From contig CADANF010000014.1 of NCBI GenBank assembly GCA_902789175.1, forward strand, positions 1-64,000: DNA of 64,000 nucleotides. Direction: 5' to 3'. The notes beneath the pieces are model-generated. The model made no database searches. It had not been told where the DNA came from and worked only from the letters and a program-made list of their open reading frames with translations. Source of the stretch: an uncultured Lachnospiraceae bacterium. Its GTDB lineage: Bacteria > Bacillota > Clostridia > Lachnospirales > Lachnospiraceae. The first letter of the stretch is position 1, and each line of letters starts with the position of its first letter. Shown piece after piece: positions 40,677 through 49,100 of this stretch. Made by a program: the position numbers and the translations under genes.

Positions 40677-40709
40677 ATTATTCTAACTCCTTATTATCAA
40701 TTTGGGGGT

Positions 40710-41070
40710 TTACATTTCTTCATATTCACCAGCGATTTCACATTCATTAAATTCACAGAATGCTTTCATTCGTGTCTTCTGAACATCCAAGGAATATCCG
40801 TCAATCTGCACGGACGTAGATATACGAGTATATAAATAGACTTTATTCTTTTTATTCTTTTCCAAAGGCTGTCTATTGTGCTTTGCAAATATTTCTGGAA
40901 TCACCTCTGTCCCTTCGTATTTCAAAGTCGCTCGAGTAAAAGGCAGGTTTCGACTGTTGTCCGCCTGAGCAACCGAATTGCCATCTCATGAACCATTTCT
41001 ACTAATGCATTTACCAATCCGTCATCTATTACGCCACTAATCCGCCACATTGGCGTTTTGAATAGTCCGA
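40710..41070 (-). pseudogene. broken serine recombinase gene
   Basis: From 40925 leftwards the frame reads YLYTRISTSVQIDGYSLDVQ, the N-terminal catalytic strand and Ser of a resolvase-type recombinase, and stops after EIAGEYEEM before the rest of the catalytic domain. Upstream, the same gene continues as VAQADNSRNLPFTRATLKYE in frame and, after a one-base shift, as GLVNALVEMVHEMAIR. So the gene is frameshifted and lacks most of its C-terminus. It records a former mobile element at this site. Confidence 0.75.
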
Positions 41071-41071
41071 T

Positions 41072-42094
41072 TTAGTTTTGCTCCTTGAGCATTTTCTTTA
41101 CCGCCTTATCAAAATCTGATTCAATAGGCTGAGTCTTGTTAAATATCTCATATTCAGCATTTGCCTTATCCATCGCCTGCTTATGAGATATTCTTCCGTT
41201 ATCCTTAAGAATCTTGTACTGACGGAATTCAAGAAAAGCATTTACGCTCTTTTCAAACTCTTCCATCGTGAATACATTCTCACGCTCGATCATATCCTCG
41301 ATATAATCAAAATATCCTGTGACCGCACGTTCCAGCCTGCGAATCTGCTTCTCCTCCAGATAATTCTTTGCAATCGAAACATCTGATTTCAGTATTCTGC
41401 CATCCGGAGCATTCTTCCAGGTTGTAAGTCCCATATGCTCTTTCTCATGATCTGCTGAATCATATACTATCTCTGCAGCGGTATGATTTGTGATCGCATA
41501 ATGGAACTTGTTCTGTATCGTTGCATAAAAATGATAAGCCACTTCGGAATCCTTTGTGTAATCAATGCTACACTCAGCAAAAATATCTGTAATCTGCTGC
41601 CAGATACGCCGTTCGCTGGCTCGGATCGAACGGACACGCTCCAACAACTCGCGAAAGTAATCTTTTCCGAAAGCAGTTTTCCCTTGCTTCAGGCGGTCGT
41701 CATCCAGAACAAAGCCTTTTGTCATGTATTCTTTTAGAACGGTAGTTGCCCAGATGCGAAATTTAGTTGCTTTAATTGAATTCACACGATATCCAACTGA
41801 AATAATCGCGTCTAGATTATAAAACATAGATTCTTTATCTTGTGTTTTACCCGGGATTGCTCCATGCGGACTGGTTGTTGCAATTTTTGCAACAACCACT
41901 TTTTCATCAAGTTCCCCACTCGCAAATATCTTTTTCAGGTGTCTGCTGATACCGGATTTATCGACCCCAAACAATTCTGCCATAGCCTTTTGAGTAATCC
42001 ACAGGCTATCATTCATTATATAAGCATCAACAGAAACATCCCCTTCATCTGAATGATAGAGAACCATTTCCATCTGCTTATCAAAATCTCTCAT
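41072..42094 (-). CDS. RhuM-family protein
   Basis: A 340-residue protein of the virulence RhuM family: NDSLWITQKAMAELFGVDKS then GISRHLKKIF (an HTH-like DNA-binding beginning), SMFYNLDAIISVGYRVNS and TKFRIWATTVLKEYMTKGFV (Bro/KilA-N-like core), and a helical C-terminus with DIYTKDSEVA-like and NYLEEKQIRRLERAV parts. The family occurs on islands and prophages and its biochemical role is unclear. It starts inside the XRE gene's stop (ATGA overlap), so the two form a module. Confidence 0.88.
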   Translation of the reverse strand: MRDFDKQMEMVLYHSDEGDVSVDAYIMNDSLWITQKAMAELFGVDKSGISRHLKKIFASGELDEKVVVAKIATTSPHGAIPGKTQDKESMFYNLDAIISVGYRVNSIKATKFRIWATTVLKEYMTKGFVLDDDRLKQGKTAFGKDYFRELLERVRSIRASERRIWQQITDIFAECSIDYTKDSEVAYHFYATIQNKFHYAITNHTAAEIVYDSADHEKEHMGLTTWKNAPDGRILKSDVSIAKNYLEEKQIRRLERAVTGYFDYIEDMIERENVFTMEEFEKSVNAFLEFRQYKILKDNGRISHKQAMDKANAEYEIFNKTQPIESDFDKAVKKMLKEQN

Positions 42095-42297
42095 AAAAGT
42101 TTCTCCCCCCTTCCTTTCATCAGTTCCTCATACTTCAACTGATAGGCAATCAGCCTCGGTATATATTCCGGAGGCGTTCTCCTTCCCGCTTCCCAGTCTT
42201 CCAAGGTACGAACAGGGATACCCGTATGTTCAGAGAATTCTTTACGTGACAGCCCTGTGCTTTCTCTCAGTTCTTTAATTAGTCTTGCAGTTTCCAT
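42091..42297 (-). CDS. small XRE-family HTH regulator
   Basis: A 68-residue HTH protein (IKELRESTGLSRKEFSEHTG, PVRTLEDWEAGRRTPPEYI), co-translated with the RhuM gene. It is paralogous to the protein at 10177-10377, which stands before an ORF6N gene. It probably represses its own operon. Confidence 0.88.
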   Translation of the reverse strand: METARLIKELRESTGLSRKEFSEHTGIPVRTLEDWEAGRRTPPEYIPRLIAYQLKYEELMKGRGEKLL

Positions 42298-42394
42298 TTT
42301 TCTCTTCCTCGCATTGCGTGTTAGTAATCATAGTATATCACATATTTATCCAAATCGCAATGCGTGGTTTCGTCGTGTTTTTCAACCAAATGTG

Positions 42395-43051
42395 TTACGG
42401 ATGGATTTTCTTCTTTATCCTTAGACAAGCCTCAATATGCATGATCCAATGTCTGGAAAACGGCATTTGGATAAGGCCGCGAATATCTTTATTGCACCAG
42501 TAATCTATAAGCCATATCGCACTCTCCTCCTTACTGACAACAGAAAGTGATTCCAGCCGTTCTTTTCGTTCTGCGGATATCTTTCTCCTCAGATCATCAT
42601 ATGATAAATCCCGTAATATAGATTCTGTACTCCGCTTCACATCGGAAAGATACGAATATAATTCATCCAGATCGAGTTGCTCTGAAAAGTCAGCAATCTC
42701 CTGCTTAACCAGTTCATTTCCTGTCGTGATGACAGGTGAGTTAATTCTCTTTTGATATCCTTCTCTGAAAAATACCTGCTCATCCCCTTTGATTAATGTG
42801 TGAGCCACGATATCCTCAATACGAAAGATATGCCACAGCGAATATATAATAGTCTTGCTATGATATCCATCTGCATTGATGAATGGAATCGCATTGAACT
42901 CTTCCCTGTTTAATTCTTCTTTGAAAGAGATGATTGTATCCCAAAGATCGTCACGCAATGCAAGAAGTATATCGATACCTTCTTCATAGGTATCTCTTTT
43001 CTTTCTCTGACTTTGCATGAGCTTGTTGAGCTCTGACCACTCTTTATTCAT
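42395..43051 (-). CDS. DinB-like helical protein
   Basis: A 218-residue helical protein. SLWHIFRIEDIVAHTL near the middle and PFSRHWIMHIEACLRI at the end place His residues as in DinB/YfiT-type four-helix metal proteins, so I call it DinB-like with reserve. It starts eight bases inside the end of rlmD with GGAGAAG upstream and is the last gene of the topB operon. Function unknown. Confidence 0.6.
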   Translation of the reverse strand: MNKEWSELNKLMQSQRKKRDTYEEGIDILLALRDDLWDTIISFKEELNREEFNAIPFINADGYHSKTIIYSLWHIFRIEDIVAHTLIKGDEQVFFREGYQKRINSPVITTGNELVKQEIADFSEQLDLDELYSYLSDVKRSTESILRDLSYDDLRRKISAERKERLESLSVVSKEESAIWLIDYWCNKDIRGLIQMPFSRHWIMHIEACLRIKKKIHP

Positions 43052-44291
43052 CCGTTTTCTTCTCCGCGTCCTTAATCCGATAATAATCTTCCATCTTCAC
43101 ATTCAGTTTCACATAAGAATCTGCTTTTCGGTTGCTCACACGCTCGAGGAGCACACAGCTTTCTAAATGTTCTGTCCATGGGAACTGGTCGAATCCCATG
43201 ATTCGCTTTACTTTATACTTCTTGGTAAGCTGTTTTAAATCTCTCTTCAAAGTTTCAGGGTTACATGAAACATATACTACCCTTGATGGTTCCATGGCAA
43301 ATATTGCATTGATAAACTCTAAAGTGCTTCCTGTTCTTGGAGGGTCCATAAATACCACGTCTGCCTTAACTCCATCAGCCGCTGCTTCCTGCATGAAATC
43401 TCCGGCATCTCCGGCAATAAAGCGCACGTTTTTGATACGGTTCTTATATGAATTTTCTATAGCATCTTCAATAGCGTCATGATTTAATTCAACGCCTGTA
43501 ACTTCCTCAACATGAGAAGAAGCAGTAAGGGCAATGGTCCCGATACCACAGTATGCATCGATTACCTTGTCAGTCTTCTTTAGCTTGGCAAAATCTATAG
43601 CTGTTCTATAGATTTTCTCTGTCATTTCAGGATTAACCTGAAAGAATGCCTGAGGTGAAATGTTATATCTTACATTACAAAGACTATCCTCAATCTTTCC
43701 CGGGCCATATAATTTGATATTTCTTTCTCCAAGGACCATACTGTCAGTTCTGGAATTTACATTAAGGATAACTGTTGTGATCTCAGGATGACGTTTCACA
43801 AGTTCCTTAACAAAATTATTCTTTGAAGGAAAAACCGGATCAGATACAACAAGTATTACCATTACCTGTCCTGTTGCCTTGCCAACTCTTACCATTACAT
43901 ATCTAAGAAGCCCATATCCTGTATCCTCATCATAAACCTTGATCTTAAAAGACTTTAAAAGGCTTCTGATAGTAACGATAATCTTATCCGCAGTTTCATT
44001 TTCAATAAAGCAGCTGTCACTCTTTAATACCCTGTGACTGTTCTTTTCATAAATTCCAGAGATTATCTCTCCCTTTTTATATGAAAATGCAGCTGTTACC
44101 TTATGTCTATAATGATATGGATCTTTCATCCCCAGTACTCTGATATGAGGATCATATAAATCTGATGTGTATTCTCCTAAAAGTGAATTTAATTCATCTT
44201 CTTTTTTCTTTAAATATTCTTCATATGTCTCTCCACATAAATTACATCCGCCACATTTTTTTACAAGTGGACATTTATTTCTTTTTTCCAT
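43044..44291 (-). CDS. rlmD: 23S rRNA (uracil-C5) methyltransferase RlmD/RlmCD-type
   Basis: A 415-residue TrmA-family RNA methyltransferase. The N-terminus carries a cluster-binding pattern CPLVKKCGGCNLC; there is no clear TRAM domain. The catalytic core has YCGIGTIALTASSH (SAM), FMDPPRTGS, and VYVSCNPETLKRDL with the nucleophilic Cys. It methylates a uridine in 23S rRNA (or tRNA); the precise target cannot be told. It overlaps its neighbours by 17 and 8 bases in the topB operon. Confidence 0.9.
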   Translation of the reverse strand: MEKRNKCPLVKKCGGCNLCGETYEEYLKKKEDELNSLLGEYTSDLYDPHIRVLGMKDPYHYRHKVTAAFSYKKGEIISGIYEKNSHRVLKSDSCFIENETADKIIVTIRSLLKSFKIKVYDEDTGYGLLRYVMVRVGKATGQVMVILVVSDPVFPSKNNFVKELVKRHPEITTVILNVNSRTDSMVLGERNIKLYGPGKIEDSLCNVRYNISPQAFFQVNPEMTEKIYRTAIDFAKLKKTDKVIDAYCGIGTIALTASSHVEEVTGVELNHDAIEDAIENSYKNRIKNVRFIAGDAGDFMQEAAADGVKADVVFMDPPRTGSTLEFINAIFAMEPSRVVYVSCNPETLKRDLKQLTKKYKVKRIMGFDQFPWTEHLESCVLLERVSNRKADSYVKLNVKMEDYYRIKDAEKKTDE

Positions 44292-45207
44292 CTTTTAATA
44301 CTCCCTCAAAATCAAATTCTGGTATAAAACTTTCACTTACTGTGCCGCCTTCCTGGATAAAGCCATTTCTAACTCCCAGATCATACGCATAGTCCACCAG
44401 TTCATCATATTCCCTTTCAGATACTTTTTTTAATAGTTCAGGGAAATCCTTTATATGTTCCTTTAATGGTGTATATTGGTTCATAAGTGATATATAGACA
44501 GTATCTCCATAAGTTTCATAGAGATATTTTACAATCATTTTTGCAGAAAGAAGCTTTCCCGGCATAAGCAAATGTCTTACTATCACGCCTCGCTTCATCA
44601 TATTTCTATCGTCAAATGCCACGCCCCCGGCTGTATTTATCTGCCGCACCATTTCTGCTATGGCAAGCTTTGCCACCTCAGGATAATCCGGGGCCAGGGC
44701 ATATTTTTTCGAATCTAAAGATCTTATATATTTAAAGTCCGGAAGATAGATATCAATTAGTCCTTCTAACATTTTAAGCGTATCTACTTCAATATAAGAA
44801 CTTGTATTTAAAACAAAAGGCAGGCAAAATGCTTCATCCTTAGCCTGTCTTATCGCCTTGGCAACTGTAGGGATATAAATATCCGCTGTTACCAGATTTA
44901 TATTATTGGCTCCCTTTTCTTTTAATTCATAAAAGATTTCTATAAGCCTTTTTTCATCAATAGGAAGTCCTGACTTTTCATGAGAAATGTCATAGTTCTG
45001 ACAAAATACGCATCCCATGGGACATCCTGTAAAAAATATAGTGCCGGAACCTTCCTTTCCAGAAATGCATGGCTCCTCCCACATATGAAGAGATGCTCTT
45101 GCAATATGGATCTCTTCCGGCATTTTACAAAAACCTGTTTTACCTTGAGCCCTGTCCACGGAACATTTCCTAGGACAGAGCTTGCAAGCTGAATAATAAT
45201 TAGTCAT
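44275..45207 (-). CDS. radical SAM protein, PFL-activase-like (PflX type)
   Basis: A 310-residue radical SAM enzyme. An N-terminal Cys cluster (CKLCPRKCSVDRAQGKTGFC) precedes the SAM cluster motif FTGCPMGCVFCQN (Cys-x3-Cys-x2-Cys). LPFVLNTSSYIEVDTLKML and IYLPDFKYIRSLDSKKYA follow as in PflX-like proteins. It resembles glycyl-radical activators but no glycyl radical enzyme is near. It overlaps both neighbours, so it belongs to the topB operon. Confidence 0.88.
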   Translation of the reverse strand: MTNYYSACKLCPRKCSVDRAQGKTGFCKMPEEIHIARASLHMWEEPCISGKEGSGTIFFTGCPMGCVFCQNYDISHEKSGLPIDEKRLIEIFYELKEKGANNINLVTADIYIPTVAKAIRQAKDEAFCLPFVLNTSSYIEVDTLKMLEGLIDIYLPDFKYIRSLDSKKYALAPDYPEVAKLAIAEMVRQINTAGGVAFDDRNMMKRGVIVRHLLMPGKLLSAKMIVKYLYETYGDTVYISLMNQYTPLKEHIKDFPELLKKVSEREYDELVDYAYDLGVRNGFIQEGGTVSESFIPEFDFEGVLKDGKKK

Positions 45208-45889
45208 TCTTTTTTTCTACTATTACATTTCCTGTTTTTACAATGCTGTTAGAAGGAACAAAACCTCTAACAGGTGAAAGTGGATAGATATTAGTGTTAC
45301 GGCCAATTACTGATCCTGGATTAAGAACTGAATTACAACCAACTTCTACATGGTCGCCGAGCATTGCTCCAAACTTCTTAAGTCCTGTTTCAATAGCGAT
45401 ATCTGAATATTCATCATATCCTTTAACCACTACAAGAGTCTTGTCTGACTTAACATTAGATGTGATAGATCCGGCTCCCATATGTGACTTATAGCCAAGG
45501 ATTGAATCTCCCACATAATTATAATGTGGAACCTGAACATTATCGAAAATGATAACATTTTTTAATTCTGTTGAATTTCCGATAACACAGTTTTCGCCGA
45601 TAAGAGCATTGCCTCTTATAAATGCACACTGTCTAACCTCAGTATTAGCGCCGATTATGGCTGGTCCATTGATATAAGCGCTTTCAAATACAGTTGCTGT
45701 CTTATGGATCCATACATTCTCCCCACGCCTTATATAATCATCTCCAAGAGTTGCCCCAATCTTTAAGATAGTATCCTTGATAAGAGGAAGCATTTCCCAT
45801 GGATATGTAAGTCCCTCTAATTCCTTAGCTGCCATTGTATGGCTAAGGTCATATAAACTGCTAATTTTTGCTTCATCTACGTGACTCAT
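45200..45889 (-). CDS. left-handed beta-helix (hexapeptide) protein, GlmU-like
   Basis: A 229-residue protein with hexapeptide repeats from about residue 60 (VFESAYINGPAIIGANTEVR, GNALIGENCVIGNSTELKNV, VGCNSVLNPGSVIGRNTNIY), the fold of LpxA/GlmU transferases. It looks like the acyltransferase half of a UDP-GlcNAc pyrophosphorylase-type protein, but no nucleotidyltransferase domain is present. It overlaps topB by four bases. Substrate unknown. Confidence 0.85.
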   Translation of the reverse strand: MSHVDEAKISSLYDLSHTMAAKELEGLTYPWEMLPLIKDTILKIGATLGDDYIRRGENVWIHKTATVFESAYINGPAIIGANTEVRQCAFIRGNALIGENCVIGNSTELKNVIIFDNVQVPHYNYVGDSILGYKSHMGAGSITSNVKSDKTLVVVKGYDEYSDIAIETGLKKFGAMLGDHVEVGCNSVLNPGSVIGRNTNIYPLSPVRGFVPSNSIVKTGNVIVEKKND

Positions 45890-48018
45890 GATTTAACCTT
45901 CTTTTTATTACTTTCTTTATTTTCTTTTTTTAATTCCTTTTCATAAAATGGCTTAACCTTATCAAAGACCTGGGTCATCTGATTCTGATTCCTTATGCCT
46001 TTTACGAAATTGGTATATTTAATGACATAATCTCCCATTTTTGATGAATACTCATCACTGGAAATGTTACCTTCCGCTACTCCTGTCAGTCCCTTTTCCC
46101 AGCTGGCAGTAAGATCCGCCCTAAGAAGTCCATTGATGGAATAAGTTACTACGTCATTTATTATCTCCCCAAGGAAGGTTGGTGTAACAACCTGTGTCTT
46201 GGAATTAAGAGCTATGTATTTATTATTTACCAGCTTACTGATAATTGCATCTCTTGTAGCTGATGTTCCTATACCGCTGCCCTTTATCTGTTCTCTTAAG
46301 TCATCATCCTCAATAAGCTGTCCGGCATTTTCCATAGCAAGGATCAGAGTACCTGAAGTATATCTCTTCGGCGCTGATGTTTCTCCTTCCTTTATTTCAA
46401 AGCCATTACAGCTAAGAACACTTCCTTTTCTAAGGTTCTGGATATATTTAAGAGCTTCCTCTGGGTCATACTTTGCATTATCGTCCTCAGAATTTTCCTG
46501 AGACACAGCCTCTTCATTCAAAGCACTGTCTCCGGACACATTCCCAGCCTTTCTCGCCTCTTTCTCAGCCTGCTTTTTAGCGAAATTCTTATCCGCTATC
46601 ATAAGATATCCAGGCTTTACAAGTGCTCTTAAGTTTGCAAAGAAATGTTCCTCATTTCTTTCTAACTGAACTGTAGCTTTCTCATATTCTGCTGCAGGAT
46701 AGAAAATTGAAAGAAACCTTCTGGCAATAAGTTCATATACCCCCGCCTTTACAGGCGTAAGTGAGTTAAGAGCTGAAAGTCCCTGCCCTGTTGGAATTAT
46801 GGCATAGTGGTCCGTTATCAGCTTGTCATTTACATACTTAGACTTGGCAACATTTTTATATCCGCCAAGTTTTAAGATATGTTCTGCAAATGCAGCTAAC
46901 TTTTCATATCTGGTAAGTCCTCTGATATTTGAATCAATGACTTTACTTACAGCAGTAGATAAAACTCTGGCATCTGTTCTTGGATAAGTGACTAACTTTT
47001 TTTCATAGAGTTCCTGTACAATATCCAGGGTCTGAGATGGGTTTATCTTAAATATCTTTGAGCAGTCATTCTGTAATTCAGCCAGATTATAAAGAAGCGG
47101 AGGATTTTTCTTTTCCTTCTTCTTTTCTATTTTTTCAATCTTAAGAGTAACAGGCACTGGCTCATTTAAGAAATTCAAAAGATTATCAGCATCTTCTTTT
47201 TTCTTAAAACCATTTTCCTTATAAAGGATCGGACTGTTAAAGAAACGGCTTCCTTCTATGGCACGCCATTCTGCTTCAAAAAGTGACTGGTTATCAGCCT
47301 CTTCAATCTTTTTTCCAACCTTTGATACTATCCTGTAGAAAGGTGTTGGAGTGAACTCCCTTATCTCCCTTTCCCTTCTTACTATCATCCCCAGTACGCA
47401 GGTCATAACACGTCCTACTGCGATGACACATTTATCAAGTCCCAGATAGTTCTTAACCACATAAGAATATTTAAGGGATAAGGCTCTTGAGAAATTTATA
47501 CCCATAAGATAATCTTCTTTTGCTCTTAGATATGCTGCATCTGAAAGATTATCATATTCTTTCTCCGGCTTTGCTTCCTCTATTCCGCGTCTTATTTCTT
47601 CATCAGTCTGGGAATCGATCCAGACTCTTCTTTTATCCTTAGTATCAGGTACCTTGGCCATCATATCAACCAGTCTATATATATATTCTCCTTCACGTCC
47701 CGAGTCGGTGCATACATAAATGGTTGCTACATCGTCTCTATTAAGGAGATCTTTTACAATATTAAACTGCTTTTTTACTGCCGGTATAACCTCATACTTA
47801 TAATCATCAGGTATAAATGGAATAGTATCAAAGCTCCATTTTTTTAAGTTTTCATTATATGCATCAGGATAAGACATAGTTACAAGGTGTCCTACGCACC
47901 AGGTCACTATGATATCTCCCTGTTCTATGTAGCCGTCTTTTCTGCCTCCGCTGACTCCCAAAGCAGCTGCAAACTGCTGGGCAACGGATGGCTTCTCGGC
48001 TATGAATAGTTTCTTCAA
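45886..48018 (-). CDS. topB: DNA topoisomerase III
   Basis: A 710-residue type IA topoisomerase. TOPRIM: KKLFIAEKPSVAQQFAAALG and IYVCTDSGREGEYIYR; active-site Tyr in LVTYPRTDARVL; and GIGTSATRDAIISKL. The family length is normal and the C-terminal zinc fingers are lacking, ending in a Lys-rich tail. It decatenates and relaxes DNA. It leads a coupled operon of five genes (topB to the DinB-like gene). Confidence 0.95.
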   Translation of the reverse strand: MKKLFIAEKPSVAQQFAAALGVSGGRKDGYIEQGDIIVTWCVGHLVTMSYPDAYNENLKKWSFDTIPFIPDDYKYEVIPAVKKQFNIVKDLLNRDDVATIYVCTDSGREGEYIYRLVDMMAKVPDTKDKRRVWIDSQTDEEIRRGIEEAKPEKEYDNLSDAAYLRAKEDYLMGINFSRALSLKYSYVVKNYLGLDKCVIAVGRVMTCVLGMIVRREREIREFTPTPFYRIVSKVGKKIEEADNQSLFEAEWRAIEGSRFFNSPILYKENGFKKKEDADNLLNFLNEPVPVTLKIEKIEKKKEKKNPPLLYNLAELQNDCSKIFKINPSQTLDIVQELYEKKLVTYPRTDARVLSTAVSKVIDSNIRGLTRYEKLAAFAEHILKLGGYKNVAKSKYVNDKLITDHYAIIPTGQGLSALNSLTPVKAGVYELIARRFLSIFYPAAEYEKATVQLERNEEHFFANLRALVKPGYLMIADKNFAKKQAEKEARKAGNVSGDSALNEEAVSQENSEDDNAKYDPEEALKYIQNLRKGSVLSCNGFEIKEGETSAPKRYTSGTLILAMENAGQLIEDDDLREQIKGSGIGTSATRDAIISKLVNNKYIALNSKTQVVTPTFLGEIINDVVTYSINGLLRADLTASWEKGLTGVAEGNISSDEYSSKMGDYVIKYTNFVKGIRNQNQMTQVFDKVKPFYEKELKKENKESNKKKVKS

Positions 48019-48044
48019 AACAATTTATTTCCTTTTCTTATCTT

Positions 48045-48587
48045 TTACTGAAAAAAGAGAAGGTCGCTTACTTCTTTTCTTGGTACTGGATCTGGAATGA
48101 ACTTAGGATATCCAAATGAAAGAAGGCAGGATACATTTAAATCCTCAGGTATTTCAAGGATTTCCTTAACCTTATCTTCATCAAAGATTCCCATCATTAC
48201 TGAACCAACTCCATACACATTTGCTGCAAGTGAAAAAGTCTGAGCTGCAATTCCTGCATCAAACATTTCCCAGCTGCTGCCCTTAGATGTTGTAAATGAT
48301 CCATCTCTCTCATATCCGCTTCTCTTTATCTTTGAACAAAGAACAAGAAGCTGATTTGCCTTTTCTAATGTCTTCATATTACCTTCAAAATTAAGGCATG
48401 CTTCAGCTGCAATCTTGTTTATCTTTTCCTTATCTTCAACAATAATATATCTTGCAGTCTGTGAATTCTTCCATGATGGAGCAAATCTGGCTATATCAAT
48501 GATCTTTTCAATAGTCTCATGATCTACTAACTCCTCTGTGTAACGTCTAATACTTCTTCTTGATTTAATGCACTCGATAGCGTCCAT
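48045..48587 (-). CDS. nitroreductase-family protein
   Basis: A 180-residue FMN-dependent nitroreductase-like protein: CIKSRRSIRRYTEELVDHET, FAPSWKNSQTARYIIVED and a late GYPKFIPDP. It reduces nitro or enone groups using NAD(P)H. It ends 26 bases before topB on the same strand. Physiological substrate unknown. Confidence 0.9.
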   Translation of the reverse strand: MDAIECIKSRRSIRRYTEELVDHETIEKIIDIARFAPSWKNSQTARYIIVEDKEKINKIAAEACLNFEGNMKTLEKANQLLVLCSKIKRSGYERDGSFTTSKGSSWEMFDAGIAAQTFSLAANVYGVGSVMMGIFDEDKVKEILEIPEDLNVSCLLSFGYPKFIPDPVPRKEVSDLLFFQ

Positions 48588-48683
48588 AATCTTCTCCTTT
48601 CATCCCCTGAATGCCTGTGCGAGAGGCATTTTATCACACAAAATGACAAGCTATATTATAACGCAAAAAAGATGGGGATGCAA

Positions 48684-48713
48684 AAAAAGAGCATGCATTG
48701 GCATGCTCTTTTT
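48684..48713 (-). terminator. terminator of rnpB
   Basis: AAGAGCATGC/GCATGCTCTT stem with a run of T on the minus strand, immediately after the RNase P RNA 3' end. Confidence 0.9.
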
Positions 48714-48716
48714 ATA

Positions 48717-49054
48717 GAGTAGGACTGTAAGCCGGGTTATGTCGTGGATGATCATCTATCTAGACTCATGTGTTGCCACAGAGTTCAAGCGACCTACCTC
48801 AAGGCATGACGGGCAGCCATATAGCCTCAGATCTGGTCTTGCTTCGGATGGGGTTTACAATGCCCTGTCTGTTACCAGACAAGCGGTGAGCTCTTACCTC
48901 GCCTTTTCGCCCTTACCAGTCAAAGACTGGCGGTATGTTTTCTGTTGCACTTTCCTGGGAGTCACCTCCACCGGACGTTATCCGGCATCCTGCCCTACGA
49001 AGCCCGGACTTTCCTCACCTGGAATAATTCCAGCCGCGATCATCTATCCTACTC
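48717..49054 (-). ncRNA. rnpB: RNase P RNA
   Basis: About 338 bases. Read on the minus strand, GAGTAGGATAGATGATCGCG at the 5' end pairs with the 3' AGTCCTACTC (P1). GAGGAAAGTCCGGGCTTCGT, the universal core near the 5' end, and the 3' block GCCTTGAGGTAGGTCGCTTG then TAGATGATCATCCACGACAT and ACCCGGCTTA mark bacterial RNase P. It follows the nucleoside kinase gene and has its own terminator. Confidence 0.97.
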
Positions 49055-49100
49055 GAATGTTTATAATATCACAATATATTTATAAGGTCAAAGACAGCTT

